Positions 33,950 to 45,250 of a stretch of 64,000 nucleotides of DNA are shown here, piece by piece. The position numbers and the translations under genes were made by a program. This DNA comes from Macrocystis pyrifera (Eukaryota > Sar > Phaeophyceae > Laminariales > Laminariaceae): positions 3,348,001 through 3,412,000 of the forward strand of contig JASSKH010000004.1 of the NCBI GenBank assembly GCA_031763025.1, read 5' to 3'. The notes beneath the pieces are model-generated. The model was not told the origin of the DNA. It was given only the letters and a program-made list of their open reading frames with translations, and did no database searches. Each line of letters begins with the position of its first letter. The first letter of the stretch is position 1.

Positions 33950-34620
33950 CCATAATAGCATCCTCATGGAAAATCATCAAGAGTAATACAGGGAATGCTT
34001 CTCCGCCTATAAGAATATAGAGGCATTTCAACGTACGTTTGTCAATCCTACAAGTTACGGTGGAATATCCCCGTGAGGGTAAGACTTTGTAACCGACGAC
34101 GTCGCGCGCAATCTTTCGATAGTCAAACGAACACCGGTTCACATATTGTGTATCATTACAAACCTCTGACCCCGTTGTCCTCGCTGACCCCGTCGTCCCC
34201 GTCGTGCTGTTGAACCATGCACTTCGCTCGCTCGGCTTCTGCAGCGTCAGCCGGAACGACATATGAAGGAGTGTATTTTAATTTGACAAAACGGCTTGCA
34301 ACGCTATCTGCACGCGCGCGGATCAGTGGTGACTCCACCATAAAGCGAACCTTGCGCACATCGGTTAGATCATCGATTCCCACTTGATAGTCTAGTTCTT
34401 ACAAGGCAGATATATTCCCGATCTTGTAATATCTACGTCAGATAGCTGCCCCCGAGCCAAAACATCTGCACCAAGTAGCGCATGTTTCCTGAGTTGGATC
34501 TGTGCAGTGCAGATCTTGCAAAACCCATCACGACGGCAGATGAGTATGTACTTTTTTCATTTCAATGGTACGTTAGAGGAGTGAAACGTTGTCGACCTGT
34601 CGACACACACGAGACTCACC
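33950..34620 (-). mobile_element. retroelement protease-like fragment (fossil)
   Basis: Minus-strand sequence contains LLGADVLARGQLSDVDI, which resembles the C-terminal ILLG(A)D region of retroelement aspartic proteases. Further protein-like sequence follows (GIDDLTDVRKVRFMVESPL). It abuts the long-TIR element. Family and ends cannot be fixed. It is broken and old. Confidence 0.3.
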
Positions 34621-35500
34621 GTCTCTAAAAGCACGTCACTGCAATGCAGTGCCAACTTCCCTTCTTTGCCTTCCCCCGTACGGTCGAACCGAGCCTAACT
34701 TTCTCTATGGTTCGTCTCATCTCATCGACAGCCATTGATCACTCCGTCGTCTCGCGCCCAAGGTTATCTCCAGCTCGGTACGTAGGTAGAATCTCTGTGA
34801 TACTCATGAAAATCTTGTCGGTCGACTCGTGGTTTGACATCTCACGTTTAACACTGACAGTGCGACGGCGCGCGAATGTACGCACATTAGCGCGCCAACC
34901 GCAACCTTGCCTTGAAGTGCCCTTCAGCTGCTGCTTTTTTTTGGATTTCTTATGTAGAGACAGGACGATGACAGCCTACATCTTATGAGGATGTACATAC
35001 CTGGTACTCGTCGTACAAGCTCGCACGAGATACTCGGTGCTGAATTTGTACTGCTGCGGTAGATGAAACATGCGGAACGTTTGAATTGCGAACAATCTTG
35101 CTGCATCTCGGAAAACGTCCATAACTTGGACACAGTCGTTCGCCGAAAGCGATGTTTGGAGAACATTCAGCAGTGAGCTGGCTTTCACACCCAAGAAGAA
35201 ACGACGAGCGGGAACGCCAAAGGGACGAGGGCGGTGGCCTGACGTCGGAAAGTCATGCTGCATCACCGCCTTGGAAGCCAAAGTAGCATATTCCTGGTAT
35301 CAATTTTCTCCCCTCACCTTAAACCATTTCCACAGAATCTTCGTTCAGGTCGTCGCCGACGTGGTGCGGGATAGTTCCTGACCCTTCGTGGGCGCTGCGG
35401 TGGCCTTCTGCGCTATCGCCGGTACGAAATGTGTGCCGGAATCTGGACCTTGCCATGTGCCGCTGCATCCTGCACAGACAAAATGCAGGACGCGTGTAGT
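34620..35500. other. no gene supported
   Basis: Short frames on both strands (the longest about 114 codons), with no motifs. Confidence 0.4.
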
Positions 35501-35526
35501 CAATTTTAACCTTGCATGCGGACCCA

Positions 35527-35610
35527 GACCAACCCCACCCCAGGCCTGACCCTGACTCTAACCCAACCCGAACCCTATAACCCGAACCCGAACCCCAACC
35601 CCAACCCTCT
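35527..35610 (+). repeat. telomere-like (AACCCNA)n interstitial tract
   Basis: About 80 bp of CTAACCCAACCCGAACCCTA and related AACCC-phased units. It resembles degenerate telomeric repeat in an internal position. Confidence 0.6.
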
Positions 35611-36524
35611 GGGGGTCTCAAGGTCGGCAGGGGCAGTGATGCGGCTCCGCCGCGTGTTTTGGTGGCGTTTTCCATCAAACCAACCGGGCGGCCGGAAGAC
35701 CCGCCTTACCCAATGAGACCCGCATCCTGTGCGAAGGTTCGCGGAGAATGCAGCCGCACATAGGTCGAGTCCCGGAACCTGGGCTTTCCTCGAATACCAG
35801 AGGCGCTATTTTTGTACAAAACGTCGACACGTACGTTGATTCAGCAGTTCCCTACCGGAAACGTTTGAGTGAGTTCCCAATGCTAGGCATTCCCATTGCC
35901 CCCACGCGGCCCGGCCCTTCAAAGTGCTTCTTTATGGGGCCGCGACGTGGGTCGTCCCGTCACAGGTTCAATTTTACCTAACCCGGCCCATGACGTGGTA
36001 TTGAGACCCATGAGACCCGGGCTCTACATAAGCCGGCTCACCAAAAAAACATAGGACGGCCCATGTATTGTCCCGTGCTAAAAGGTCCCGCACATGCGCT
36101 TCCGTGTTAAGTTTGATTTATTGGTGCAGCTGCTTCTGGCCTACGAAATACCACCCACGAGTAAAACATACCCTCTACCCCCACAATATTTCCCAATCAA
36201 CGGCGCAGTCCGATGGATTCCAGGCCGACTGGTAGACCACCACCCCATCTTAACAGTAAAAGCGCTCTTCTGTTCGTTTCGGTACAGGGTACCCGAGGAC
36301 CACGCCGTGTCTTGGCCCCGCAAAAGCCCGTGAGCCTCCTTCTCAACGGCATGGGCAGACCTGGTGCAGCAGCGGCAGTAGTACAACAGATGTTATGGGT
36401 GACGGCCCGGGACGGTTCGTCAAAACACGTGGGCCGCCTCGTAGGCAGGTCGAAGCGACCCATATAGAGCTCACATCTCCTGGGTCGCGGCCCCCCACCC
36501 GGTCGGCCAGATTTCCCGAGAATG

Positions 36525-36720
36525 GGATGCGGCCGGGCCCGGCCCATTACATGTTCAAACATTTCCGGTCCGGCCCGGCCGAGCCCAGCCCATCAAGTTT
36601 CAACATCCTCGGCTCGGCCCGGCCCGGCCAGGTACACCACAGTTGCAAACCTCTAGGCCTGGCGCGGCCCGGCCCATCTCATTTTCATATCAGCCCGGTC
36701 CGGCCGGGACCGGACCATCG
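36525..36720. repeat. GGCCC/CCGGCCCGG-rich tract
   Basis: Repeated GGCCCGGCCC blocks alternate with short A/T-containing spacers (TTACATGTTC, CATCAAGTTTC). Related GGCCC words extend back to about 35900. Noncoding low-complexity sequence. Confidence 0.6.
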
Positions 36721-37385
36721 ATGACATACCCTGATCGACTTAGGAAGTTCGGTGTGATTTTGAGGAATCTATTCATATGTTGCAGATTTCGTTTGTGCGT
36801 TTTTCGTTTCAGCGATTCTGTTCTTTTGTATTGCGTCAACCCTGCCCTGTCGTGCCTTGCCATACACATATCAGGGGGGAAATACGAGAGAGCAATATTT
36901 TTGTGTCACCGTCTTGAGTCACCACCACGCGCGCACTACTGCTATCTGCGTCGATTCATTTAGAGATCGGTCAACAGTGCCAAACGATATATATGTTGCG
37001 AAACGTGGGCCTAACGGGTCATGAGGTCTGGGGTCAGCATGAGGCAAGTAACCCAGGAATGTGGTTAATCGTGACGGTCTTTGTTCGGATTTTTTCTCAT
37101 TCGTGAGGTAGTTTTTCATAAATATGAGCTACGTTTGACTGTTCTTATGAACACGGACGAAAAAGCACTGAAAGAAAAAAATCCCCATCCCCTCCCATGC
37201 ATTACCTATTGGAACACCTTGCACCGGTCAAAAAAAAAAAAATCGAACGGCAGAGCTTCTCTCTCAGCATCGTACTCCGCCCGCCCGTCTGGCGATCCCG
37301 TCACCACTGATTCGGTCCGGGTAAAGGTATCCTCCCTCTCTGCCACCGTGAGCCCCGTCGCTCGCTTCGCGTGAAGCCCGGGGCT

Positions 37386-37515
37386 CACCGTGGCCCTCGT
37401 TCGCCAGCTCGACAAAGTTGATGCACAGACTGCGTCGCTCTCTCTGTGAACTTAGTTTGGTCGCCAAAAGAAGCACCGCTTGAATTTTATTGGGCATATC
37501 AAAACGACCTTTTCA
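37386..37515 (-). CDS. exon-like fragment, minus strand
   Basis: An open segment between an AAAAG acceptor-like site and a CACG/GTGAGCC donor, encoding a protein-like peptide (NKIQAVLLLATKLSSQRERR, then CINFVELANEGHG). No partner exon or family was identified. It lies just left of the copia LTR, which may have interrupted a gene. Confidence 0.3.
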
Positions 37516-37780
37516 GACTCGTACATTGTAGAAGCGGAGCCTCACAAGGAGTCCAGACAGAGCGCATTCGTGCTTCCCTCGTGTCTCGAGGCACACGCGA
37601 CGCCTAGCCACGAAAACGGCGACCGCGCTCCTTGCAACCCCCCCTCCACCCGCCAGCACCTGCTGACACCCGCGACGGCGCCGGGCTCGCCGGCGGTGGC
37701 GTGCTCTGAACACACACACATGCACGCACGAAACAAAAAAGGACTTATTCAGAAATAAAAGCTGCGCTTGATTCGTACTA

Positions 37781-38083
37781 TGGGGATAACACGTACACCG
37801 CGTGTGGCGCCGCTCAACCTTACCATGAGGCGAGGGAGCAAAAAAGGAGATGGTGTTGTTGTTCTTGTTGTTATTTTTGTCGTCGATGAGTTGTGATAAT
37901 ATGGGGGCTCTCATCCCTCTTCCCCGTGACCCTAGAAAACCATCCAACTATGTTTTTATGCAAGTCATTTGGGCAAACATAAATCCCACCGCATATTTCC
38001 GTCGGTCGTTACATAAATCACATAGTCAGTTCAAAAATCAGACTTTGGTACGAGCAAATCCCGCATTCCCCCTGCTCGTTGCA
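37781..38083 (-). repeat. copia LTR, 3' copy relative to the element
   Basis: It matches 46967-47268 across GGGGATAACACGTACACCG, CTCAACCTTACCATGAGGCG, CTCTCATCCCTCTTCCCCGT and TTTGGTACGAGCAAATCCC. On the element strand it begins TG and ends CA. Confidence 0.9.
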
Positions 38084-38094
38084 CAGTCATGATT

Positions 38095-38335
38095 GTCTGC
38101 CTACATTATAACTAAAACAAAACCAAAAGTCCAAAAAATCAATCAAAACCTGGAGGTCTAAAAACCTAAATACGAAAAGAACAGTTGAACTAAAATCTCA
38201 GATAGCCAAACTTCAGTGACGAAAGGTCAAAAACCGATAAAATCAAAAACCCGTGCCAAACCGTAAATACAAAATCCGTCGAAACAAAACTCCGAAGGAC
38301 AAAACAATCACCAAAAAATTAAAACTTAGTCCCTC
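38095..38335. repeat. A+C-skewed low-complexity tract inside the copia element
   Basis: Plus-strand AAAACCAAAAGTCC / AAAAACCTAAATACG blocks lie between the LTR and the RNase H region. It is similar in character to the reverse complement of the 18.7-19.3 kb tract. Confidence 0.6.
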
Positions 38336-38376
38336 TGTCACACATTCAGCCTTCTAGAAGGAAGACCGCCATAAAT

Positions 38377-38900
38377 TCATCGCAAGGCTACGATGAAACT
38401 CGAAAGGCTCTCACGATGTCGCTTTGGCCAGGAAATCCGCATGCTGAAAAGGGGACGGTACGTGGATAATCGATATATCTTTTCTCCCAACCAGTCCCCA
38501 GAGGAAGTGGTGTCGCACGTCAATGTGCTTGGAGTTGGAGTTAGTAATGGGGTTCTGCGTAAGCTGCACCGCACCCTGGTTATCCTCGAACATCGGTATG
38601 CAGGGCATTCCCACCTCAGGCAACATGAAACGCCAAACCTGCCTCGAAAACAGCACTTGACCACGTCAGTAAGCGCCACGTACTCTGCCTCCGTAGTGCA
38701 GAGTGTGACGCACTTCTGAGTCCGAGAAAACCAAGACACGCAGGCACCCCCACACATCACCAATACTCCTGAAACTGACCTTTTGTCGGCCGCCTTGCTT
38801 GCGCAGTCTGCGTCAGCAAACACCTGCAAACTCAGTCCCCCTGGTGTACCTCTCTGAAAAGTAGTGCCGACGGAACTAGTCCGTCTCACATACCCTAAAA
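38377..38900 (-). mobile_element. copia element: RNase H region
   Basis: Copia-type RNase H motifs: LQVFADADCASKAADKRSVS with SGVLVMCGG, then CVTLCTTEAEYVALTD (the STAEAEY box). Part of the fossil. Confidence 0.9.
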
Positions 38901-39029
38901 TACCAAGTGCTGCCCTTCAGTGCACTAACTTTGGTGCAGCGCAGTACCTTGCTACTGCTCTTACGGGGTTGGAGATGTCTGGTCGAGTCTGGGTTGATAA
39001 TCATATAAATGAGCCTACCAACTCGCGAA

Positions 39030-39900
39030 ACGGCTAGTCTCCCAATGCTTCATTCTTGTCGAATTCTGCAAGTTTCGTGCCAACAGGAAGCGGAACACTC
39101 TTGCCAAACTCTATCCCGGACTCATCCGCCAATTGTTCAGCGAATGTCTGCTGTGAAATCGTGAGCACCCCCTTCTCCCAATCTCTCTCGTAAAAACACC
39201 CCGAATACCAACGTAATTCTCCCAGGTTCTTAACCGAAACCATTTGGTCCAGGTCCCTGCCAAACTGGTCACACCTTGCCCTCTCCCCTACCGCAACAAT
39301 ATCATCCACATGAACTACTATAGTCATCATTACTCTCCCCTCATCCATCAAACGAAACACGCATGCATCTGCCAGGCACTGTGCAAACCCTAAAGTCAAC
39401 AGACACCTAGTAAGATGTGCATGCCATTGCCTTGAAGCTTGCTTCAAACCGTAAAACTCTTGTTCAGTTTTATAATCTTCCCCGACGGTCCACCGCAACC
39501 CTGAGGCAAACACGTGAATACGTTTTCCTCTAGGTCAGATTGCACGAAAGCATGCTCAATGTCAAAATTGCACAAGTCAAGATCCAGGTCGCACGCCATC
39601 GCTGTCAACAACCGAACATTCGAAACAGCAGCAGTAGGCGCAAACAACTCCCCGAAATCAATGTTAGCTCTTTGCTTATCCCCCCGCGCTACTAGTCTCG
39701 CCTAATGTTTTGTGGGCGAACTGTACTCATCAGCCTTCCAGTCAACCGCCCACATCGCGTTGATATAGTTGTCCACCGCTTGCTGTACTGGCTCAAACGT
39801 CCCCGCATCCAGCAATCCGTAAAACTCTCGCCCCATCGAGTCCTATCAAAGATGAGCGTACACCGACTGCATGGCCTCCTTGTGGCTCCGTGGGACCTTG
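39030..39900 (-). mobile_element. copia element: reverse transcriptase region
   Basis: Copia RT motifs: CNFDIEHAFVQSDLEENVFT (family DVKTAFLNGxLxExVYM), YGLKQASRQWH, VDDIVAVG (catalytic YVDD box) and FGKDLDQ-like QFGRDLDQMVSVKNLGEL. Part of the fossil. Confidence 0.9.
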
Positions 39901-40264
39901 AGGTCAGAGGCGTAGCATTGAGGCAAGCTTGTAGGACGGCCGCTGGTTCCTCAGGGTGTTGTCGATGTCCTCCCGAGTGGCAAGCCGTGTCGCGAACGCA
40001 CACGGTATCCCACCGGGCCCCCTTGTTGGTGATGTTTCCTCGCGGTTTCCACTCGTCGGCTCCTTGCAGCGACTTGCGTCGACGGCCTCCCGTGTATCGA
40101 ACGTCGACAACAGCGCCGCCTTATCCATGATTGACAGAAGTCCGACGCTATGGTGAAGGCCTTGGTCGCGGCTTACTGGCGACGGCGGGGGCGGCTCCTC
40201 TGGAGTTGCTGAGCGCTGAACGTCCGGTGTGGCGGAGAACTGAACCGCCTTCGAACGGGTACGG

Positions 40265-40490
40265 CCGGATATCCGTTGCGGCTCCGGCGGCAGTGGCTGA
40301 AGCGGCGGTGGCGGCGGCTGAAGCGGTGGTGGCGGCGACTGAAGCGGCGGTGGCTGCAACTGACGCGGCGGTGGCGGCGACTGAAGCGGTGGTTGCGGCG
40401 ACTCAAGCGGCGGTTGCATCGACTCAAGCGGCGGTTGCGGCGACTCAAGCGGCGGTTGCGGCGACTCAAGCGGCGGTGGCTCGTACATAA
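40265..40490. repeat. 24-bp repeats encoding PPLESPQ, copia integrase-RT spacer
   Basis: About nine units close to GGCGACTCAAGCGGCGGTTG. Minus-strand peptide repeats of the PPLESPQ / PPLQSPP type form a Pro-rich linker between the integrase and RT regions. Confidence 0.85.
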
Positions 40491-41500
40491 TTCTGCAACC
40501 CGGTATTGCCGGCGCGGCGGCGTAACCGGAACCCCCCCGCGTCCGGCGGCGCCGGCACGGAAATGATGCGCGCTCGCGCGACCGTCCACACCACGTCGCT
40601 GGTGTAGCAGATGCCGCCCGTCGAAGCCTTGATGACCTTCACAGCGGACGACGGATGGTTGTACCCGTTGTTCAGGAAGTAGCATGCTACCGCCTGGACG
40701 TCGGATTTGGACCTACGGTCCACCCGCATCATGCCTTCTTGAAAGAACGGCACCACCTGCAGATCCGGCAGTCGTGAGTAGAATACCTCGTACGGTGACC
40801 GCCACCCGATGTTGGCCTTGGTCGCGGACCGGTTGAAACAGTCGGCGGCCCAAAGGACAGCTTCCAGCCACAGGCGGTTGCCATCGGCCCCGACATGGGG
40901 AATCCGGGCGAAGTCGACGCTCGGAAATAGCCGTCGAATCTCGCGGCGAGGCGCATGACCACCCTTCATGGCCCGCCAGATCGCGCTCTCGACAACGCTT
41001 ATCTGCTGCGGCTTGCCCGGGGCCGTGTACTCACGTCGAATCCCAGCAGCGTCGCAAAGCTCGATGAAGCTGCGGTCGGTGATCTCCCCACCGTTGTCCG
41101 TGCGAAAGCAGAGTGGTCGCCCCATGGCGTTGGTGTCAGCGATAAACGTCTGAACGTACGCAGTGGTCGCCGACTTGGTCCTTATCCCGTACGGCCGCAT
41201 CCAACGCGAAGCGCTGTCGACGAACATGATCAGACAATGAGACCCGCCGATGGACGCCTCGTAGGGGCCGGCCAGATCGATGTGCACCGTCTCATAGGCC
41301 TCTTTGCGCGCGATGTCATCCTCCGCAGTACTCCCGCCCGCACGCCCTTCGCTTCCAAACATCCACCACACGGTTGCAGCACTCCCGTGAGGGTGATACC
41401 GTGCTACCTATCCGTTTCCGTCAACAGACGCTCGTTCAGGTGGCCGGAGAAGACGTGAACGTGGTCAATATCAATAAACCTGTCACGTTTCCCAACAGTG
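40466..41500 (-). mobile_element. copia element: gag-pre-integrase end and integrase region
   Basis: A GHLNERLL box typical of the gag-pre-integrase region, then an integrase core with HIDLAGPYEASIGG (first D), CFRTDNGGEI (second D) and a glutamate-bearing helix after YTAPGKPQQISVVES. The copia C-terminal signature NRSATKANIGWRSPYEVFY follows. Part of the fossil. Confidence 0.88.
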
Positions 41501-42149
41501 AATGGGCGCCTACCCGGAGAAAGTACAGGTGCAGCAGTCATGCCTACGTGCCTAACATCAACGTCCGTCCGATCCGACTCTGTAAAGACTTGAACTGCGG
41601 CCTCATGAAGGGGGGTGGGAAAAATAACGGTAGACACAGTTAGGAGTGCGCCTGAGGTTCGTATCGACCAGAAAAAAGTGGCATGTGAATTTTCACGAAT
41701 ATTTTCCCAAACGTCACAACCAACAGACTGGACAAAAAGAACTATTCTGAACTGCCATGGCGCTCCAAAATAACTTGAATATTGTATACTGGAAGGTCAT
41801 CCTTGCATCGCGATTAATTCCTGATACGTCACGAATTGGTTGTCCATAATGTGCCCAGACGTATAAAAGCATATGTTCTAGACGAATTTAGCAACCGGAG
41901 TGTTTTCCGTTTGATGCTGATCTCAAAAACAGCGATAGGTGTGATTTTAAGCATTTTTCGGCATTATTTACCTGGCAGCAGAGCGCGTCGACGGATATGA
42001 AAAATCGAGGCTACAGAAACCGAGTTCGTAGTACCAGTATGCCGCACACGGACGAACATAAATCACCCTAATCGTACATCTGAGTAAGGAGTACCACCCC
42101 GTCAAAAAAAAAAGTACCACTCTGATCCAAAATATAAGCACCGTTTGGA

Positions 42150-43001
42150 TTGAATAGTTGTATGCTAACGGCCCCTACATTTCGGGTCAGAGTAGTAGTT
42201 TTTTATATACATCATACCATGGGAAACACGGTAAGACACAAGAAAAATAACAAGAAGAAATTACAGCAGGCCTTGAAAAATAAAAAACGAGGGGTTCTTT
42301 GCCCGCACGGGGAAAACGGAGAAGCGGGGAGAGAGAAGCGCGCAAAGAACATAGCGGAGCGCCGCGACTATCGTGCGTTCGGGCGACGCCATGACGGTGC
42401 TGCCAGCGCACGCGACGAGGCTGTCGCTAAACATGCTGCTGAGAGCGCAGCTCGCCAATCGGCCGAAAGCCTAGCCGAAGACCGAAAAAAGACATTGGAA
42501 ATCGAGGAGCGGCTACGACTTGACACAACAGAAAAATTGTCCACGGAGCGTCAACAGCGGCCGCACGCGGAGGCAGGAACGCGTGCAGCACTAGCGGCGC
42601 TGGCACCCGAGGAGGGGCGGAGGCGGGCAGAAGTGGCAAGGGTGGCGAGGCTTTCGGAGATGGATCGCCTGTCGTTGGTCACGGGTGGTCTGATCGAGGA
42701 GAGGAACCAGCTCGTGTCGGTGTTTTTTTACGGTTTTGGAGGTCAGTTTTTGGCGCAACAGGAGAGTCAGCCCGGGATGCACCTTCGAGAGCGGCTTGGC
42801 TTCGAGAAGCTCAAGCTCAAGCAGATGGAAAGGGAGGTGGAGAACGCTAAAGCTCGACGGAGGCAGCAGCTAGTGAACAACGCCAATTCGAGCGAGAGGG
42901 TGAGCAGCAGCGCCAAGCAGCCGTTTTGTTGTTCATGGCATGCTCGGCGTGGGGTAGCCTCGACCGAATTTGGCGTTGTGGTATATTTTCTTTCAACATG
43001 A
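42150..43001 (+). CDS. coiled-coil basic protein, 283 aa (254 aa from Met30), unknown
   Basis: A long open frame inside the nested TIR element. The likelier start is the methionine at 42237 (MGNTVRHKKNNKKK, preceded by a purine-rich context and TATATAC 20-30 bp upstream), giving about 254 residues. A Lys-rich N-terminus could be a nuclear or nucleic-acid-binding signal. It is followed by a long Ala/Glu/Arg-rich coiled coil (ARDEAVAKHAAESAARQSAE, EDRKKTLEIEERLRL, LGFEKLKLKQMEREVENAKA). The C-terminal ~35 residues are unlike the rest and may be an unspliced intron or 3' extension. Weak resemblance to long coiled-coil host proteins only. It may be captured cargo or an element-specific protein. 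Confidence 0.5.
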   Translation: MNSCMLTAPTFRVRVVVFYIHHTMGNTVRHKKNNKKKLQQALKNKKRGVLCPHGENGEAGREKRAKNIAERRDYRAFGRRHDGAASARDEAVAKHAAESAARQSAESLAEDRKKTLEIEERLRLDTTEKLSTERQQRPHAEAGTRAALAALAPEEGRRRAEVARVARLSEMDRLSLVTGGLIEERNQLVSVFFYGFGGQFLAQQESQPGMHLRERLGFEKLKLKQMEREVENAKARRRQQLVNNANSSERVSSSAKQPFCCSWHARRGVASTEFGVVVYFLST

Positions 43002-43035
43002 TGCATCTGCTGCAGGAAACACTATTTATTTAGTA

Positions 43036-43170
43036 GTATGTTATTTATAGTCACTTGTTTTTTACTGATTTTTGTTGTTGTGATTAACGTAATCGTATAT
43101 TATTTATATCACTTGTTTTTTTGCTGATTTTTGTTGTTGTGGTTAACGTATATTTGCATTACTTGTTATT
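43036..43170 (+). repeat. 53-bp AT-rich tandem repeat in the nested element
   Basis: Two units (43036-43088 and 43095-43147) of GTATRTTATTTATAKYACTTG followed by TTGCTGATTTTTGTTGTTGTGRTTAAC, plus a partial third. It sits exactly between the two ORFs and could be terminator or promoter sequence. Confidence 0.85.
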
Positions 43171-43249
43171 TGAGGCATTACAAAAACAAAGTTGATATGC
43201 AACCAATACGGAGTACTTATTAGTAATACCCGCCACTTTGTTGTTGCCA

Positions 43250-43890
43250 ATGCTTTATTGCCATGCCTCGACCCTCCTGGTTTTGACGACAACAGAATAG
43301 ACGCCAACGCAAAAAGATCGAGGCCTCGGCAGCAGCTGCAGCAGCTATGGCCGGTGGGACTGGCAGCAGGCGCACGCCTGTCCCTGTCCAGACAAGGCCC
43401 AGGCCGCCCCAGCAGCAAAACATGGGAAAGATTTTCGAGAATAGGATTTTGGACAATCTGCGCCCGTATGGCCAGACTGCTGGGGGAGGACGACGAGCAG
43501 GGGGGCGGTGGAAAAGGCAAGAGGCGCGCGTACGGTATGACGTCGGCGCGTCTATGTCAGGACATCATTGAGATCGGGACCCCGCTCAAGCACGTCGGCC
43601 CCATTATCATGAACGTTCTGTACGTGGGCGCCGGCGTGCAGCTCAACGAGGTGTTCCTTCGACCTTTCATGCCAAGAACTCGAACCCAAGGGACCCATAA
43701 AGAATACGTTCTCCATCCCCACGTTGACGGCAAGGTGGAGGACATGCAAGAAGCACCCAATGCGGAACGCATATATGATTTCTTCCGCGAGAACGGCAAC
43801 AGACCGCGCTGCATCGCCACCTTCCATCCCCTCTTTCTCCCGCTGCTGCGCTGCCTGTTGCTGCTGCTGCTGACCCTGGCTTACACATGA
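43250..43890 (+). CDS. second ORF of the nested element, unknown, probably broken or spliced
   Basis: Two overlapping plus-strand frames both look coding. The first covers about 43300-43470 (GGTGSRRTPVPVQTRPRPPQ, MGKIFENRILDNLRPYG). The second covers about 43460-43830 (MARLLGEDDEQGGGGKGKRR, LCQDIIEIGTPLKHVGPIIM, LNEVFLRPFMPRTRTQG, HPHVDGKVEDMQEAPNAERI, YDFFRENG). The switch near 43465-43470 implies one frameshift or a very short intron. The nuclear-type basic patch and the absence of a DDE pattern give no function. It ends in a CTG-coded leucine run before TGA. I do not recognise the family. Confidence 0.45.
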
Positions 43891-44109
43891 CTGCTATTTT
43901 CTAAGAATTCCTGATCTCTAGAAATGCTCCAAGCTTTTGGGCTTTGGTCTCTAATGACAAAAAAATGATGACGGCTGCTGTCAATTTTCTTCGTTGTGGA
44001 TGGTAAAAAAAATCGAAATTCATCTCTGCGCACAATGGTCAATGGACACTGATATTGCTGGTACCGGCTATAAAAGGGACCTCAGGCGCACAGCTAACAG
44101 TGTCATCCT

Positions 44110-45000
44110 GACCGTCCATGAACCGAGTATCGGTGAACACGCTCATGTCTGGCTCCTGCATCCCGGGGGCGGCGACCAGGAGTCTAGTCCTCATCACGGG
44201 ATCCTCTATTCCTACTGCCGATCCTACATCTGCTTCGTCAGGAGCCGGGGGGGGGGGGGGTAACAAGAAACCATAGGCACTACACCGCTGTCGGTGGGCT
44301 GGAAACTTGAATCCTGAGGTACTACGCCGTTAAAGGCGGGCGAGAAACCATCATCCGCAGTCACTACCCCTTCTACACTATGGTGGGACAGGGGGTGGGA
44401 GTCAGACGCCGAGGGGGGAGCAAGTGAGACACCTGATGCTGAAGTATACCCGGGCTTACTAAGTGAGGGGCCTGAAACACCAGACATGGCAGGTACAGCA
44501 GTAAGTCCGCAGTGGGGTTCGGGTCTGTCTGCTCCATGAGAGTTGCGTACAAACGTGATCCGACCGAATCACGGAGGAAGGTAAGACGTTTGTCGAACAA
44601 GTGCACACCATCCTCATCCATGATGATTCTCTGCCGGCCCTGGGCCTCGTGTAAGGAAAAAAGGTTGTGCTGGATACCCTCTGTCCAATACACTCTCGTC
44701 AACTTCACATTAAAGTCTGTCTTCGAGTGCAACTTCAGGTTGAGGCTACCTATTCCTAGCACACTCATCTCCTTCCCATCACCAATCAGAACCTTCTCCT
44801 GCCCAGGGGGAATCTTCACAAAGTCGTACATGCACCGAGGGTCACTGGTAACGTAGTTAGTGGCCCCGTTGTCGGAAACCCACATCTCATTACCGGGTGG
44901 ACGTCTGCCACGTCCCTCAACAGTCTCAGTATCAGTCTGGCCTGCAAGCGCCATCCCAGCTCCTCCTACGCTCCCAACACTCGAATCCGACTCGCCTTTG
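44110..45000 (-). mobile_element. copia element: protease and gag-pre-integrase region
   Basis: Minus-strand WVSDNGATNYVTSDPRCMYD is the copia protease active site (family DSGA; here DNGA) with its usual surroundings. It is followed by VLIGDGKEMSVLGIGSLNLK, TRVYWTEGIQHNLFS and DEDGVHLFDKRLTF, all standard copia features. Part of the fossil. Confidence 0.85.
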
Positions 45001-45079
45001 GGCACTGAACGTGCCATCAGAAGATGTAGGATGCTCGGGGAGATGTAGATGCTCCGGGAGGAGGGGCCGAGGAAGAGGG

Positions 45080-45250
45080 CGGGACATGGCTGGGAGGTTG
45101 CTGAGGATGCTGTGGCGGCGGTGGCGGTGGTTGGTACTGCTGCGCAGGCGATGGTTGGTAATGCTGCGAAGGCGGTCGTTGGTACTGCTGCGAAGGCGGT
45201 GGTTGGTACTGCTGCCAAGGCGTTTGCTGGTACTGCTCCAAAGGCTCTTC
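45080..45250. repeat. ~24-bp repeats encoding QQYQPPPS
   Basis: Units close to GGTTGGTACTGCTGCGAAGG recur about six times; on the minus strand they read QYQPPPSQ. Confidence 0.8.

Larger units (their letters stand above)
41633..44104 (+). mobile_element. 2.47-kb TIR-bounded DNA element carrying two ORFs, nested in copia
   Basis: The ends form ~29-bp terminal inverted repeats: GACACAGTTAGGAGTGCGCC at the left, and GACACTGTTAGCTGTGCGCC read inward from the right, both continuing TGAGGT. Copia protein-coding sequence lies on both sides, so the element inserted into the retroelement. It carries two plus-strand ORFs, opposite to copia, and an AT-rich spacer between them with tandem 53-bp repeats. 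No transposase motif was recognised and no target duplication is obvious. The superfamily is undetermined. Confidence 0.7.

Noticed and set aside
40131-40490. Ala/Val-repeat ORF on the plus strand
   Set aside because: It is the antisense of the PPLESPQ linker repeats of the copia element.
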